Assembly: GCF_902859705.1 (NCBI RefSeq)
Contig: NZ_CADIJO010000023.1
Location: forward strand, 27,473 to 91,472
DNA length: 64,000 nt
Source: Achromobacter deleyi
GTDB lineage: Bacteria > Pseudomonadota > Gammaproteobacteria > Burkholderiales > Burkholderiaceae_B
Direction: 5' to 3'
Part shown: piece by piece, positions 52,631 to 62,683 of the stretch
Position numbering within the stretch: position 1 is the stretch's first letter
Layout: each line of letters opens with the position of its first letter
Position numbers and translations under genes: made by a program
Notes under the pieces: generated by a model
Seen by the model: the letters and a program-made list of their open reading frames with translations, nothing else
Told to the model about the DNA's origin: nothing
The model's database searches: none

Positions 52631-53176
52631 TCAGCGACCGCCCAGGAACAGGTTGTCGCAATAACCGCCCAGCAGGTCGTAGCTGAGGATGCGCTTGTTG
52701 GCATCGGTGGTGAACGACATGTAGCAGGACTCGCCTTCCTCGGTGTAGTAGCCGGTGGGCGCGGTGTTCTGCTGGTAGATCGGAATGGCGCCCTGGCCGC
52801 CGCCGGCCGGTAGCACCGTGACCAGCGTGCTGCCGGCCGAGGCGGTGCCGGTCTGCACGAAGCGGCGGTGCTGGGTGGACCCGAAGCGGCTCCACATGTG
52901 CACGTAGCGCGGGTTCTGCGGGGTGCCGATATTGGGGTAGGCGGCCGAGCCGCCTTGCGCGTCTTCGGGGCCGAACTGGGCAGTGACCGAATCCAGGTTC
53001 TGGCCGATCATGCTGCGGGCGTAGCGATCCAGCTGGTTGGCGGGCGGGTGGTAGACGCAGCCGCCCAGCAAGGCCAGGCCCAGGGCGACGGAACCGAGGG
53101 CGATGGGGCGCAAAGCGGGGCGGGAAACCGAGCGGGAAGCCAAGACTGAAGTGGGGCGGGGGAGGTGGCGGAACAT
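52631..53176 (-). CDS. Small predicted lipoprotein of unknown function
   Basis: The 181-residue protein has a signal peptide ending in the lipobox LLGGC, so it is probably anchored by a lipidated Cys (about residue 40). The mature part contains SMIGQNLDSVTAQFGPED, reminiscent of SmpA/BamE-like or outer-membrane-assembly-associated domains that begin with a similar low-complexity helix. There is also a Cys pair near the C-terminus. I cannot name it. It is convergent with the agmatine-deiminase-like gene and divergent from the flavoprotein. Confidence 0.75.
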   Translation of the reverse strand: MFRHLPRPTSVLASRSVSRPALRPIALGSVALGLALLGGCVYHPPANQLDRYARSMIGQNLDSVTAQFGPEDAQGGSAAYPNIGTPQNPRYVHMWSRFGSTQHRRFVQTGTASAGSTLVTVLPAGGGQGAIPIYQQNTAPTGYYTEEGESCYMSFTTDANKRILSYDLLGGYCDNLFLGGR

Positions 53177-53332
53177 TGTGGCGCTTCTTTGAGGCTGGTC
53201 CGAAAGGCCGCATTCTATTCCCGGCCAAAATGACGGCGGTTTCTTTGGCGTAAAAGATGTAACGCCTCACGGCGGCCATGGTCTAATACGCGTTTTACGA
53301 GCCCTTGAACCCTGACACGGTTCCCTTGCCTC

Positions 53333-55006
53333 ATGTTGCGCCTGACTGAAATCATCCTGCCCCTGTCGACCTCGCAAGACGATATCGACGACACCCTGCG
53401 TACCGCCGCCTGTGCCCGCCTGGGCATCGCCCCAGAGGCCCTGCGGTCGCTCACCATCTTTCGCCGCAGCTACGACGCGCGCAAACGCAGCGCGATCACG
53501 CTGACTTACTCCATCGACATCGACGTGGCCGACGAGGCCGCCGTGCTCAAGCGCATGGCTGGCGTGCGTACCGTGATGCCGACGCCGCCGCTGGAATACC
53601 AATACGTGGGCCACGCCCCGGCAGACTTGCCAGAAGGCAGCCGGCCCGTGGTGATCGGCTTTGGGCCCTGCGGCCTGTTCATCGCGCTGATCCTGGCGCA
53701 GATGGGCTTCAAGCCGCTGATCCTGGAACGCGGCCGCGTGGTGCGCGAACGCACCAAGGACACCTGGGGCCTGTGGCGCAAGCATGAACTGCAGCCCGAA
53801 TCGAACGTGCAGTTCGGCGAGGGCGGGGCGGGCACATTTTCTGACGGCAAGCTGTCGACCCAGGTCAAAGACCCAAAGCACTACGGTCGCAAGGTGCTGC
53901 AGGAATTCGTGGCGGCCGACGCGCCGCCCGAAATCCTGTACGTCAGCAAGCCGCACATCGGCACCTTCCGCCTGGTCAAGATGATCGAGCAGATGCGCGC
54001 CCAGATCGAATCCCTGGGCGGCGAATTCCGCTTTGAAAGCCGCGTGGACGACATCGAGATCGACGACGGCCAGGTGCGCGGCGTGCGTCTGGCGGGCGGC
54101 GAATTCATTGCATCGCGCCATGTGGCGCTGGCCGTGGGCCACAGCGCCCGCGACACCTTCCGCATGCTGCATGCGCGCGGCGTGTTCATCGAGCCCAAGC
54201 CGTTTTCGCTGGGGTTTCGCATCGAACATCCGCAGTCGCTCATCGACCGCGCGCGCTTCGGCCCCAGCGCCGGCCACCCGGTGCTGGGCGCGGCCGACTA
54301 CAAGCTGGTGCACCACGCGGCCAACGGCCGGTCGGTGTACAGCTTCTGCATGTGCCCGGGCGGCACCGTGGTGGCGGCGGCGTCCGAGCCCGGCGGCGTG
54401 GTCACCAACGGCATGAGCCAGTATTCGCGCAACGAACGCAACGCCAACGCCGGCATCGTGGTGGGCATCCAGCCCAAGGACTATCCTGGCATCGATGCGT
54501 CGCCCCTGGCGGGCATCGACTTCCAGCGCCACTGGGAAGCCCGTGCCTATGAACTGGGCGGCCGCGACTACTGCGCCCCGGCGCAACTGGTGGGCGACTT
54601 CCTGGACGGCCGCCCGTCGACCGCGCTGGGCAGCGTGACGCCGTCGTACAAACCGGGCATCAAGCTGACCGACCTGTCGACCAGCCTGCCGGACTACGCC
54701 ATTGCCGCCATCCGCGAAGCCTTGCCCGCGTTCGAACGCCAGATCAAGGGCTTCGCCATGCGCGACGCGGTGCTGACCGGCGTGGAAACGCGCACCTCGT
54801 CGCCGCTGCGCATCACGCGCCGCGACGACTTCCAGAGCATGAACACCAATGGCCTGTTCCCGGCCGGCGAAGGCGCCGGCTACGCGGGCGGCATCATGTC
54901 GGCCGCCATCGACGGCATGAAGGTCGCCGAGGCCGTGGCCCTGCACATCCTGGGCACCGGGCCGATCACCGGCGGCAATCGCCGCGGCGAAAGCGACGAC
55001 TACTAA
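53333..55006 (+). CDS. FAD-dependent dehydrogenase (COG2509-type)
   Basis: This 557-residue protein has an N-terminal 100-residue alpha/beta domain of unknown role, then a Rossmann-type FAD-binding fold with VVIGFGPCGLFIALILAQMG (about 107-126), a GGAGTFSDGKL block and a C-terminal FPAGEGAGYAGGIMSAAIDG FAD motif. The architecture matches the uncharacterised but widespread FAD-dependent dehydrogenase family; the substrate is unknown. It is a single gene. Confidence 0.86.
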   Translation: MLRLTEIILPLSTSQDDIDDTLRTAACARLGIAPEALRSLTIFRRSYDARKRSAITLTYSIDIDVADEAAVLKRMAGVRTVMPTPPLEYQYVGHAPADLPEGSRPVVIGFGPCGLFIALILAQMGFKPLILERGRVVRERTKDTWGLWRKHELQPESNVQFGEGGAGTFSDGKLSTQVKDPKHYGRKVLQEFVAADAPPEILYVSKPHIGTFRLVKMIEQMRAQIESLGGEFRFESRVDDIEIDDGQVRGVRLAGGEFIASRHVALAVGHSARDTFRMLHARGVFIEPKPFSLGFRIEHPQSLIDRARFGPSAGHPVLGAADYKLVHHAANGRSVYSFCMCPGGTVVAAASEPGGVVTNGMSQYSRNERNANAGIVVGIQPKDYPGIDASPLAGIDFQRHWEARAYELGGRDYCAPAQLVGDFLDGRPSTALGSVTPSYKPGIKLTDLSTSLPDYAIAAIREALPAFERQIKGFAMRDAVLTGVETRTSSPLRITRRDDFQSMNTNGLFPAGEGAGYAGGIMSAAIDGMKVAEAVALHILGTGPITGGNRRGESDDY

Positions 55007-55078
55007 GCCGTTCGGCTTTGCCCGCGGCACGTTGCGTGTCGCGGCGCATCTCAAATCCTCTTTGCACGCCCGGCGGGT

Positions 55079-55099
55079 ATCCGATATCGATATGCGGAT
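55079..55099. promoter_or_regulatory. Palindromic operator-like site upstream of the oxidase-ABC operon
   Basis: ATCCG, ATATCGATAT (a perfect 10-base palindrome), one base, CGGAT: the whole 21-base element is symmetrical apart from the extra base. It lies 71-91 bases before the first oxidase gene, in the 163-bp gap after the flavoprotein. No regulator gene adjoins it. Confidence 0.5.
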
Positions 55100-55169
55100 T
55101 CCGTCGTTGGCGGCGTGCGCCTGCGCGCCCAGAATGGATCGCTCTTGATTCGGGGTTGAAGGGTTTGCG

Positions 55170-56288
55170 ATGCCAGCGGTGCAGAAAGTGGTGGTGGTGG
55201 GGGCAGGGGTGTTGGGGTTGAGCGTGGCGGCCAAGGTGGCCGATCGGGGCGCACAGGTCGTGCTGGCCGCGCCGCCGCTGGACTATCGGACCGCGTCCCT
55301 GCGGTCTTACTCGTGGCTGAATGCGTTTGGCGCAGCGCCGGAAAGCTACCGCCGTCTGCGGCTACTGTCGCTGGAACGCTACCGGGCCATTGCCGCCGAG
55401 TCGTCGCCGACGCCGTGGTTGAAGTTCGACGGCGCGCTGACCTGGCGCGACGCCGACAAGCTTGAATCGCTGCAAGCCCGGGCCGCCGAACTGGCGCGGT
55501 CGGGCTATGGCGCGGCCTGGTTCGATGCGGACCAGGCGGTGCAGGCCGAACCGGCGCTCGATCGCGCCGCGCTGGACGGTTACGACCTGGTGCACGTGCC
55601 GCGCGAAGGCTGGGTTGACCTGCCCGAATACCTGCATCAGCTGCGCCGCCGCCTGGTGGCGCGCGGCGCCCAGTTCGTGACCTTGCCGCAAGCGCCGACA
55701 CTGCGCGTGGCGGGGGCAAAGATCACCGGGGTCCAAGTGGACGCCCGCACGTTCCTGGACGCGGACGCGGTGGTGCTGGCCGCCGGCGCCGGCACGCCGG
55801 ACCTGCTGCGCCAGGTGGGCGTGAACCTGCCCGCGCAGACCAATACCGCCTTGCTGGTGACGGCGCGCAGCAGCGCCGCCGCACCCAAGGCGGTGCTGCG
55901 CGCGCCCGATATCGCGATCCGGCCGCGGGCCGACGGCACGCTGTCGCTGCATGCGGAATGGGCCGATGCCCAGGTCACGGGCAGCGATGAACAAGGCTGG
56001 CACGTCGCGCCCGACGTGGTGACCGCCGTGACGGAAGCCGCCGCGCGCTGGCTGGCCGGCAACCCGGCCTTTACCGACGTGCAGACCGGCATCGGCCACC
56101 GTCCCATTCCCGGCGACCATCGCGCGGTGGTGGGCGAGGTGGGCAGCGTGGGCGGCCTGTCGGTGGCGTTCAGCCACAGCGCGGCCACGCTGGCGCCGAT
56201 TCTGTCGGAACTCCTGGCCGGCGAAATCCTCGACGGCACGCGGTCCCCCTTGCTGGCCGACTTCCGGCCCGGCCGGTTCGCGGCCTGA
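55170..56288 (+). CDS. DadA-like FAD-dependent amino acid/amine oxidase (first)
   Basis: This 372-residue oxidoreductase of the D-amino-acid dehydrogenase/glycine-oxidase-like family has an N-terminal FAD fold VVVVGAGVLGLSVAAKVADRG and a C-terminal GIGHRPIPGDHRAVVGEVG. GAAGGG precedes the ATG. It is co-directional with a second, similar oxidase and an oligopeptide-type ABC transporter, and would oxidise an imported amino compound. Confidence 0.87.
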   Translation: MPAVQKVVVVGAGVLGLSVAAKVADRGAQVVLAAPPLDYRTASLRSYSWLNAFGAAPESYRRLRLLSLERYRAIAAESSPTPWLKFDGALTWRDADKLESLQARAAELARSGYGAAWFDADQAVQAEPALDRAALDGYDLVHVPREGWVDLPEYLHQLRRRLVARGAQFVTLPQAPTLRVAGAKITGVQVDARTFLDADAVVLAAGAGTPDLLRQVGVNLPAQTNTALLVTARSSAAAPKAVLRAPDIAIRPRADGTLSLHAEWADAQVTGSDEQGWHVAPDVVTAVTEAAARWLAGNPAFTDVQTGIGHRPIPGDHRAVVGEVGSVGGLSVAFSHSAATLAPILSELLAGEILDGTRSPLLADFRPGRFAA

Positions 56289-56328
56289 CGCCCCACGCAT
56301 TCTCTTTTCTTGCCATCCTGGATATCCC

Positions 56329-57480
56329 ATGAGTGAAGTCTCGACCGATTACGTCATCGTCGGCGCCGGCATTTTCGGCGCGTCGCTGGCCTGGACGCTG
56401 GCGCGCGCCGGCCATTCCGTCACCGTGCTGGAACGGCGCGAAGTCGCCAGCGGCGCGTCGGGCGGCCCCGGCCACCGCGGCGTGCGCGCCAACAACCGCG
56501 ACCTGCGCGAACTGCCGCTGGCCGTGCGGGCCTTGCAGATCTGGCCGACGTTGACCGAACTGCTGGGCACCGACAGCGGCTTTGAACGCCTGGGCGGTTT
56601 GAGCCTGGGCGAACTGGAACGCGTGGGCGGCACGCATGGCCGCGTGACGCTGGCCGCGCGCGCCGCAGTGCAGAACGCCTTTGGCGCCCGCACCGAAATC
56701 CTGGACGCGGCCGGCGTGCGAGAAAAGCTGCCCGACGTGTCGGACAAGGTGATCTACGCGCTGTACAGCCCCAACGACGGCATTGCCGACCACAACGTGG
56801 CCACGCGCGCCTTTGCCCAGGCCGCCGTGGCGCTGGGCGCGACGCTGATCGAAGGCGCCAACGTGCAGGCCGTGCAGTCGGTGGCGCAGGGTGGGGCGCA
56901 GGTCACGCTGAGCGATGGCCGCGTGTTCGCGGCCCGGCGCGCCGTGGTGTTGGCCGCCAATACGCAAGTGCCCAAGCTGCTGCGCGAGGCCTTCGGCCTG
57001 CAACTGCCGGTGTGGTCGTTCAACCCGCAGGTGGCGCAGCTGCGCGTGTCGCGCGACCTGAAACTGGACTACCTGATCAATCACAGCAACCGCACGCTGT
57101 CGATCAAGCGGGCCGACGCGGACCACATCACGGTCACGGGCGGCGCCGTCGGCCGTTGGGACGACGAGACCGAAACCGGCAACACCGACCTGTCCACGCT
57201 CAGCGCCAGCCTGACCGCGCTGACCGCCACGTTCCCGCGCACAGCGACCGACACCGAAGTGACCCATCTGGACGCCAGCCGGGCGGATTCCAGTGCGGTG
57301 GACCAGATTCCGATCATCGACCGCGTGCCGGGCCACGACAGCGTGCTGTACGCCACGGGCTGGAGCGGCCACGGCTTTGCCATCGGGCCGGCCGTGTCCG
57401 AAGCGGTGGCCGAGTGGCTGGTGAGCGGCCAGCGCCCCGACGTGCTGGCGCCGTTTGGCGTGGCGCGCTTTCGCCTGTGA
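56329..57480 (+). CDS. DadA-like FAD-dependent amino acid/amine oxidase (second)
   Basis: This 383-residue paralogue of the preceding gene begins DYVIVGAGIFGASLAWTLARAG and continues through ASGGPGHRGVRANNRDL. C-terminal GHDSVLYATGWSGHGFAIGPA completes the FAD-binding fold. The two oxidases are 40 bases apart but only distantly alike, so each may have its own substrate or they may form a heteromer, as in some multi-subunit amine dehydrogenases. Confidence 0.87.
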   Translation: MSEVSTDYVIVGAGIFGASLAWTLARAGHSVTVLERREVASGASGGPGHRGVRANNRDLRELPLAVRALQIWPTLTELLGTDSGFERLGGLSLGELERVGGTHGRVTLAARAAVQNAFGARTEILDAAGVREKLPDVSDKVIYALYSPNDGIADHNVATRAFAQAAVALGATLIEGANVQAVQSVAQGGAQVTLSDGRVFAARRAVVLAANTQVPKLLREAFGLQLPVWSFNPQVAQLRVSRDLKLDYLINHSNRTLSIKRADADHITVTGGAVGRWDDETETGNTDLSTLSASLTALTATFPRTATDTEVTHLDASRADSSAVDQIPIIDRVPGHDSVLYATGWSGHGFAIGPAVSEAVAEWLVSGQRPDVLAPFGVARFRL

Positions 57481-57530
57481 GCCAGCTGCCTGCAACCCGT
57501 GCCCAGTCCCGCGCCTTTGTAAGGTTAATC

Positions 57531-59147
57531 ATGACGTCCTCATTCCCATCCTTTGCCGTGGGCGCTGCCTGGCAGCGCGCAGGCGCGTTGACGTTGGCGG
57601 CAGCCGGCCTGCTGTCTGGCGGGGCCGCGCAGGCCGCCGATGCCCAGCCGCAAGCCGGCGGCGCGCTGATCCTGGCGCAAAGCTCATTCCCGCCGTGCCT
57701 GGACCTGGCCCAAAGCGCGCGCGCCCAGAATGCCAGCCGCCAGGCGCTGGATACGCTGCTGGACCAGGACAAGCGCACCGGCCAGGTCGTGCCCTGGCTG
57801 GCCGACCGCTGGGAATACCTGGACGAGGGCAAGACGCTGCGGCTGCACCTGCGCAGCGGGGTGACGTTCAGCAATGGCGAGCCGCTGGACGCCAAGGCGG
57901 TGAAGGCGAACTTCGACGCGCTGGCGGCGTACGCCAAGGAAGGCCGGGCGCCGCAGGCGGGCGGCTACCTGACCGGTTACCTGGGCGCGGACGTCATCGA
58001 CGATTCGACGGTGGCGCTGCGGTTCGACCATCCCAAGGCCGGTTTTTTGCAGGCCCTGACCGAAAAGACGCTGGCGCCGCTGGCGCTGGCCACGCTGGCC
58101 AGGACGCCCGAAGAACGTTGCCAGGGCGCCCTGATCGGCACCGGCCCCTTCGTGATCGACCAGGTGGTCAAGAACGACAAGATCGTCCTGAAACGCCGCG
58201 CCGATTACCAATGGGCCTCGCCCAACGCCGAACACCCGGGCCCGGCGTGGCTGGACCAGGTGACGTTCCAGACCATTGCCGAAGGCAGCGTGCGGGTGGG
58301 GTCGCTGCTGAGCCGCCAGGTCGGCGCGATCGAAGAACTGCCCACCGAAGACGTGGCGCGCATCAAGGCCGCGGGCGCGACGGTGGTGGCGCGGTCGGCC
58401 GGCGGCATCGGCATCACGCTGTATCCGAACATCGCCAGCCCGGTGCTGTCGCACGCCGAAGTGCGCCAGGCCCTGGTCATCGGCGTGAACCGGCCCGAGA
58501 TCATCGAAGCGCTCTACACCGAATACGACAAGGCCGCGACCAGCGTGGTGTCGACCACCGTGCCGGGCTACGTGGACCTGTCCGCCAAGCTGGCCTACCA
58601 GCCCGAGGCGGCGCGGGCCTTGCTGGACAAGGCGGGCTGGAAGCCGGGCAAGGACGGCATCCGCAGCCGCGATGGGCAACGGCTGCAGATCGGCGTGACG
58701 TGGAGCTTTCCGGGCTACACGCCCACACTGGAGCTCATCAAGGAACAGCTGGCGCAGATCGGCGTGGACCTGCGCCTGAACCTGCGGTCGGACGCCGAGA
58801 TCGGCGGGGTGATCCGGTCGGGCAACTATGACCTGCGGCTGTCTGACCTGACGCGGCCGGACCCCGACGTGATCCTGGCCGCGTTCTCGAGCAAGTTCGG
58901 GCGCGGCCTGGGCGCGGCGGAACCGGACCTGGACGCCTTGCTGGACCAGCAGAGCGTGGCGGTGGACCCGGCCCGGCGCACCGCGCTGGTGGCGCAGATC
59001 CAGAACCGCATCATCGACCAGGGCTACGCCGTGCCGATCAAGGAGAGCAACACGGTGTTCGCGGTGGCGCCGAACGTGCGCGGCCTGTGGCTGTCGACGC
59101 CGCGCTGGCCGGTGCTGCACGATACCTGGCTGGCGACGTCCCGGTAG
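57531..59147 (+). CDS. Oligopeptide-type ABC transporter substrate-binding protein
   Basis: This 538-residue SBP_bac_5 protein has a signal peptide (about 1-35, cut after AQA) and AAGGTTAATC before the ATG. Blocks such as LRLHLRSGVTFSNGEPLDAKA and VRQALVIGVNRPEII are recognisable. The first part is shifted relative to classical DppA. It starts 50 bases after the second oxidase gene and precedes its permeases. Confidence 0.89.
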   Translation: MTSSFPSFAVGAAWQRAGALTLAAAGLLSGGAAQAADAQPQAGGALILAQSSFPPCLDLAQSARAQNASRQALDTLLDQDKRTGQVVPWLADRWEYLDEGKTLRLHLRSGVTFSNGEPLDAKAVKANFDALAAYAKEGRAPQAGGYLTGYLGADVIDDSTVALRFDHPKAGFLQALTEKTLAPLALATLARTPEERCQGALIGTGPFVIDQVVKNDKIVLKRRADYQWASPNAEHPGPAWLDQVTFQTIAEGSVRVGSLLSRQVGAIEELPTEDVARIKAAGATVVARSAGGIGITLYPNIASPVLSHAEVRQALVIGVNRPEIIEALYTEYDKAATSVVSTTVPGYVDLSAKLAYQPEAARALLDKAGWKPGKDGIRSRDGQRLQIGVTWSFPGYTPTLELIKEQLAQIGVDLRLNLRSDAEIGGVIRSGNYDLRLSDLTRPDPDVILAAFSSKFGRGLGAAEPDLDALLDQQSVAVDPARRTALVAQIQNRIIDQGYAVPIKESNTVFAVAPNVRGLWLSTPRWPVLHDTWLATSR

Positions 59148-59153
59148 CCTGCC

Positions 59154-60104
59154 ATGCGCCGCTATCTGCTGTCGCGCCTTGCACAAGCGGTGTTCGTGGT
59201 GTGGGCCGCGTTCTCGGTATCGTTCCTGATCCTGTACGTGCTGCCGGGGGACCCCATCGCCATCATGCTGGATGCCCGCGGCGAGGGCGTGCTGGCCGAC
59301 GCGGCGCAGGTGGCGCAGCTGCGCACGCGTTACGGGCTGGACCAGCCCATCATCGTGCAGTACCTGAGCGGCCTTGCCCGTGCCTTGCAGGGCGACTTCG
59401 GCGTATCCATCGAAAACGGCCACGACGTTGCCACGACCGTGCTGCGGGCCTTGCCGCAGACCCTGGCGCTGGCCGCGCTGGCCTTGGCGGTGTCGCTGGC
59501 GCTGGGGCTGGCGGTGGCCCTGGCCGCAACCTACACGCGGCGACGCTGGCTGTCTGAATTGCTGCTGTGCCTGCCGCCGCTGGGCGTCAGCATTCCGTCA
59601 TTCTGGATCGGGCTGGTGCTGCTGCAGTTTTTCTCGTTCGACTGGCCGTTCCTGCCGGCCACGGGCAATGCCGGCTTTGCCTCGCTGATACTGCCTGCGC
59701 TGACCCTGGCCATTCCCACCAGCGCGGCCATCGCACAGGTGCTGGCCAAGAGCCTGGCGGCCGCCTTGCAGCAAGGCTATATCGACACGGCCTACGCCAA
59801 GGGCGCGTCGCGCCGCCGGGTGCATTTGCGCCACGCCTTGCGCAACGCCGCGATTCCGGCGCTGACCCTGGTGGGCATGAGCGCCGGGCATCTGCTGGGC
59901 GGTTCGGTCGTGACCGAAACCGTGTTTTCGCGGGCCGGCATCGGCCGCCTGACCCAGATCGCCGTGCAGGCGCAGGACATTCCCATGGTGCAAGGGCTGG
60001 TGGTGCTATCCACGCTGGTCTTCGTGGCCGTGAACCTGGCGGTGGACCTGCTGTATCCCTTGTTCGATCCCCGCATCGTCGCCGCGCGGCGGCGCGAAGC
60101 TTAG
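59154..60104 (+). CDS. Oligopeptide ABC transporter permease, DppB type
   Basis: This 316-residue DppB-family permease has LYVLPGDPIAIMLD after the first helix and the EAA loop DTAYAKGASRRRVHLRHAL. It is 6 bases past the binding-protein gene. The stop codon abuts the ribosome binding site of the next gene. Confidence 0.9.
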   Translation: MRRYLLSRLAQAVFVVWAAFSVSFLILYVLPGDPIAIMLDARGEGVLADAAQVAQLRTRYGLDQPIIVQYLSGLARALQGDFGVSIENGHDVATTVLRALPQTLALAALALAVSLALGLAVALAATYTRRRWLSELLLCLPPLGVSIPSFWIGLVLLQFFSFDWPFLPATGNAGFASLILPALTLAIPTSAAIAQVLAKSLAAALQQGYIDTAYAKGASRRRVHLRHALRNAAIPALTLVGMSAGHLLGGSVVTETVFSRAGIGRLTQIAVQAQDIPMVQGLVVLSTLVFVAVNLAVDLLYPLFDPRIVAARRREA

Positions 60105-60113
60105 GAGGTAGCC

Positions 60114-61013
60114 ATGGCCAGTCTGCATTTCATTGCCCCCGCGACGCCTGGCGATGCCGGCCCGTCTTTGACGCTGCCCGCCGGCTGGCGCACGCGCGTG
60201 GGCAGCCTGCGGCGCACGGTGGCGCTGGTGCTGGCCCTGGCCGTGGTGGCGCTGGCGCTGGGCTGGGCCTTCCTGCCGCACGTGTTCAGCGCCCAGAGCC
60301 CGTTCGAGACCCGCGTGGCGTTGCGGCTGCGGCCGCCGTCATGGGCGCACTGGTTCGGCACCGACTACCTGGGCCGCGATGTATATGCGCGAGTGGTGCA
60401 CGGCGCGGCGCTGTCGCTGAAGGCCACGGTGATTGCCGTGGCGCTGGGGCTGGCGGCAGGTTGCGTGCTGGGCCTGCTGGCCGGGTTCTCGCGGCGCGCG
60501 GTGGATGACGCGGTGATGCGCGCGGTGGACGTGCTGCTGGCGATTCCGTCCTTGCTGCTGTCGCTGATGGTCGTGACCGTGCTGGGCTTTGGCACCGTCA
60601 ACGTGGCGCTGGCCGCGGGCGTGGCCACCATTGCCACCTTTGCGCGGCTGATGCGCGCCGAGGTGCTGCGGATCAAGGCGCACGCCTATGTGGAAGCGGC
60701 GTTCGGCAGCGGCGAACGCTGGTTCTCGGTGCTGCGCCGCCATATCCTGCCCAATGCGGCGGGGCCGGTGCTGGTGGTGGCCGGCCTGGAATTCGGCGCG
60801 GCCATCCTGGCGGTCTCGGCCTTGAGCTTCCTGGGATTCGGCGCCGCGCCGCCCGCGCCCGAATGGGGCACGCTGGTGGCCGAGGGGCGCAACTATCTGG
60901 TGCGCGCCTGGTGGCTGACAGCCATGCCGGGCGGCGTGATCATCCTGGTGGTGCTGTCCACCAACAGCCTGGGCAAGACCTTTGAACGCTTGCGCCTGCG
61001 GGAGGCGAGATGA
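60114..61013 (+). CDS. Oligopeptide ABC transporter permease, DppC type
   Basis: This 299-residue DppC-family permease has HWFGTDYLGRDVYARVVHGA and VSALSFLGFGAAPPAPEWG as family blocks. AGGAGGT directly upstream is an ideal ribosome binding site. It overlaps the fused ATPase gene by 4 bases. Confidence 0.91.
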   Translation: MASLHFIAPATPGDAGPSLTLPAGWRTRVGSLRRTVALVLALAVVALALGWAFLPHVFSAQSPFETRVALRLRPPSWAHWFGTDYLGRDVYARVVHGAALSLKATVIAVALGLAAGCVLGLLAGFSRRAVDDAVMRAVDVLLAIPSLLLSLMVVTVLGFGTVNVALAAGVATIATFARLMRAEVLRIKAHAYVEAAFGSGERWFSVLRRHILPNAAGPVLVVAGLEFGAAILAVSALSFLGFGAAPPAPEWGTLVAEGRNYLVRAWWLTAMPGGVIILVVLSTNSLGKTFERLRLREAR

Positions 61014-62668
61014 ACGCGATGATGGCGGCCGAGCCACCCCTGTTGGCCATCCGCGACCTGCACGTGGCCTACCTGGCGGGGCGCCAGCCCGTGCATGCCG
61101 TGCGCGGCGTGTCGCTGGAGGTGCTGCCCGGCGAAGTGCTGGCCATCGTGGGCGAGTCGGGTTCGGGCAAGTCGACCACGGCGCACGCCATCATCGGCCT
61201 GCTGCAGGAAGGCGCGCATATCGTGGGCGGCAGCATTACCTTCCAGGGCGAAGACCTGACCCGCGCCAGCGAACGCACCTGGCGCCGGCTGCGCGGCGCC
61301 CGCCTGGGCCTGGTGCCGCAGGACCCGGGCGTGGCGCTGAACCCGGCCATGCGCATCGGCGACCAGGTGGCCGAGGTGCTGCGCATCCACGGCCTGGCGG
61401 ACCGCGTCAATGCACCGCAGCGGGCACTCGAAATCCTGGACCAGGTCGGCCTGTCGCAGCCCGCGCTGCGCGCCAGCCAGTATCCGCATGAACTCTCGGG
61501 CGGCATGCGCCAGCGGGTGCTGATCGGCATTGCCTTTGCCTGCCGGCCGCGGCTGGTGATTGCCGACGAACCCACCAGCGCGCTGGACGCGACGGTGCAG
61601 CGCCGCATCCTGGATCAATTGGCCATCATGAAGGCCGACAGCGGCACCTCGGTGCTGCTGATCACCCATGACCTGGCGCTGGCCGCCGAGCGCGCCGACC
61701 GGGTCATCGTGATGCGGCATGGTCAGATCGTGGAAGCCGGCGCCGCGCGGGACGTGTTCGAGCAGCCCCGGCACGCCTATACGCGGGCCTTGCTGGCGGC
61801 GCGGCCCGGGGCGCCGGATCGAACCCGCCGGGCACCAAGGTTGCCCAGCGCACCGGCCAGCCCGCCGCTGCTGGCCGTGAGCGGCCTGGCCAAGACGTTT
61901 TCCCTGGCGGGTGGCGCCACGCTGCAAGCCGTGCGCGGCGTGTCGTTCGAGATCGCGCGCGGCGAAACGCTGGCGCTGGTCGGGGAATCCGGTTCGGGCA
62001 AATCCACCACCGCCCGCATGGTGGTCCGCATGGAAACGCCCACGGCCGGCCAGGTGCGATTCGGCGGGCAGGACATCGGCGCCTTGACGGGCGAACCGCT
62101 GCGTCGGCTGCGCCAGCGCATTCAGTTCGTGCACCAGAATCCCTACGGTTCGCTGGACCCGCGCTACACGCTCGAAGACATCCTGACCGAACCCCTGCGC
62201 GCCTTTGGCCTGGGCAACCGCCATGAACGCCGCGCCCGCGCATTGGAATTGCTGGACGAGGTGGCGCTGGACCGCGCGCTGTTGACGCGCAAGCCCGCCG
62301 CCTTGTCGGGCGGCCAGCGGCAACGGGTGGCGATCGCCCGCGCGCTGGCCCTGCGGCCCGACCTGATCGTGCTGGACGAGCCGGTGTCGGCGCTGGACGT
62401 GGCGGTGCAGGAACAAGTGCTGGCGCTGCTGCAACGGCTGCAGGCCGACCTGGGCCTGACCTATCTGCTGATCTCGCACGATCTGGATGTGGTGCGGCAG
62501 ATCAGCGACCAGGTCGCGGTGATGGTGGCGGGCACGCTGGTAGAGCAGGGGCCGGTGGAACAGGTGTTCCAGACGCCGCGGCACGCCTACACGCGTGAAC
62601 TGCTGGCGGCGCGCCCCGGTTCCGGCCAAGGCGCGCCAGAACCCGTGCAGGCCGCGGCGGTCGCCTGA
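61010..62668 (+). CDS. Fused dual-domain oligopeptide ABC ATPase
   Basis: This 552-residue protein has two ATPase domains: the first with Walker [10 protein letters not shown], signature LSGGMRQR and LVIADEP; the second, from about residue 285, with Walker [18 protein letters not shown] and LIVLDEP. It is organised like the fused ATPase at 22281-24008 but clearly distinct. GGGAGG precedes the ATG at 61010. It completes the third oligopeptide-type importer of the window. Confidence 0.92.
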   Translation: MNAMMAAEPPLLAIRDLHVAYLAGRQPVHAVRGVSLEVLPGEVLAIVGESGSGKSTTAHAIIGLLQEGAHIVGGSITFQGEDLTRASERTWRRLRGARLGLVPQDPGVALNPAMRIGDQVAEVLRIHGLADRVNAPQRALEILDQVGLSQPALRASQYPHELSGGMRQRVLIGIAFACRPRLVIADEPTSALDATVQRRILDQLAIMKADSGTSVLLITHDLALAAERADRVIVMRHGQIVEAGAARDVFEQPRHAYTRALLAARPGAPDRTRRAPRLPSAPASPPLLAVSGLAKTFSLAGGATLQAVRGVSFEIARGETLALVGESGSGKSTTARMVVRMETPTAGQVRFGGQDIGALTGEPLRRLRQRIQFVHQNPYGSLDPRYTLEDILTEPLRAFGLGNRHERRARALELLDEVALDRALLTRKPAALSGGQRQRVAIARALALRPDLIVLDEPVSALDVAVQEQVLALLQRLQADLGLTYLLISHDLDVVRQISDQVAVMVAGTLVEQGPVEQVFQTPRHAYTRELLAARPGSGQGAPEPVQAAAVA

Positions 62669-62683
62669 TCCCTTTGGCAAGAC

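Noticed and set aside
57684..59423. Long minus-strand open frame opposite the third binding-protein gene
   Set aside because: Antisense shadow with no recognisable domain; the plus strand carries a complete SBP with a signal peptide.
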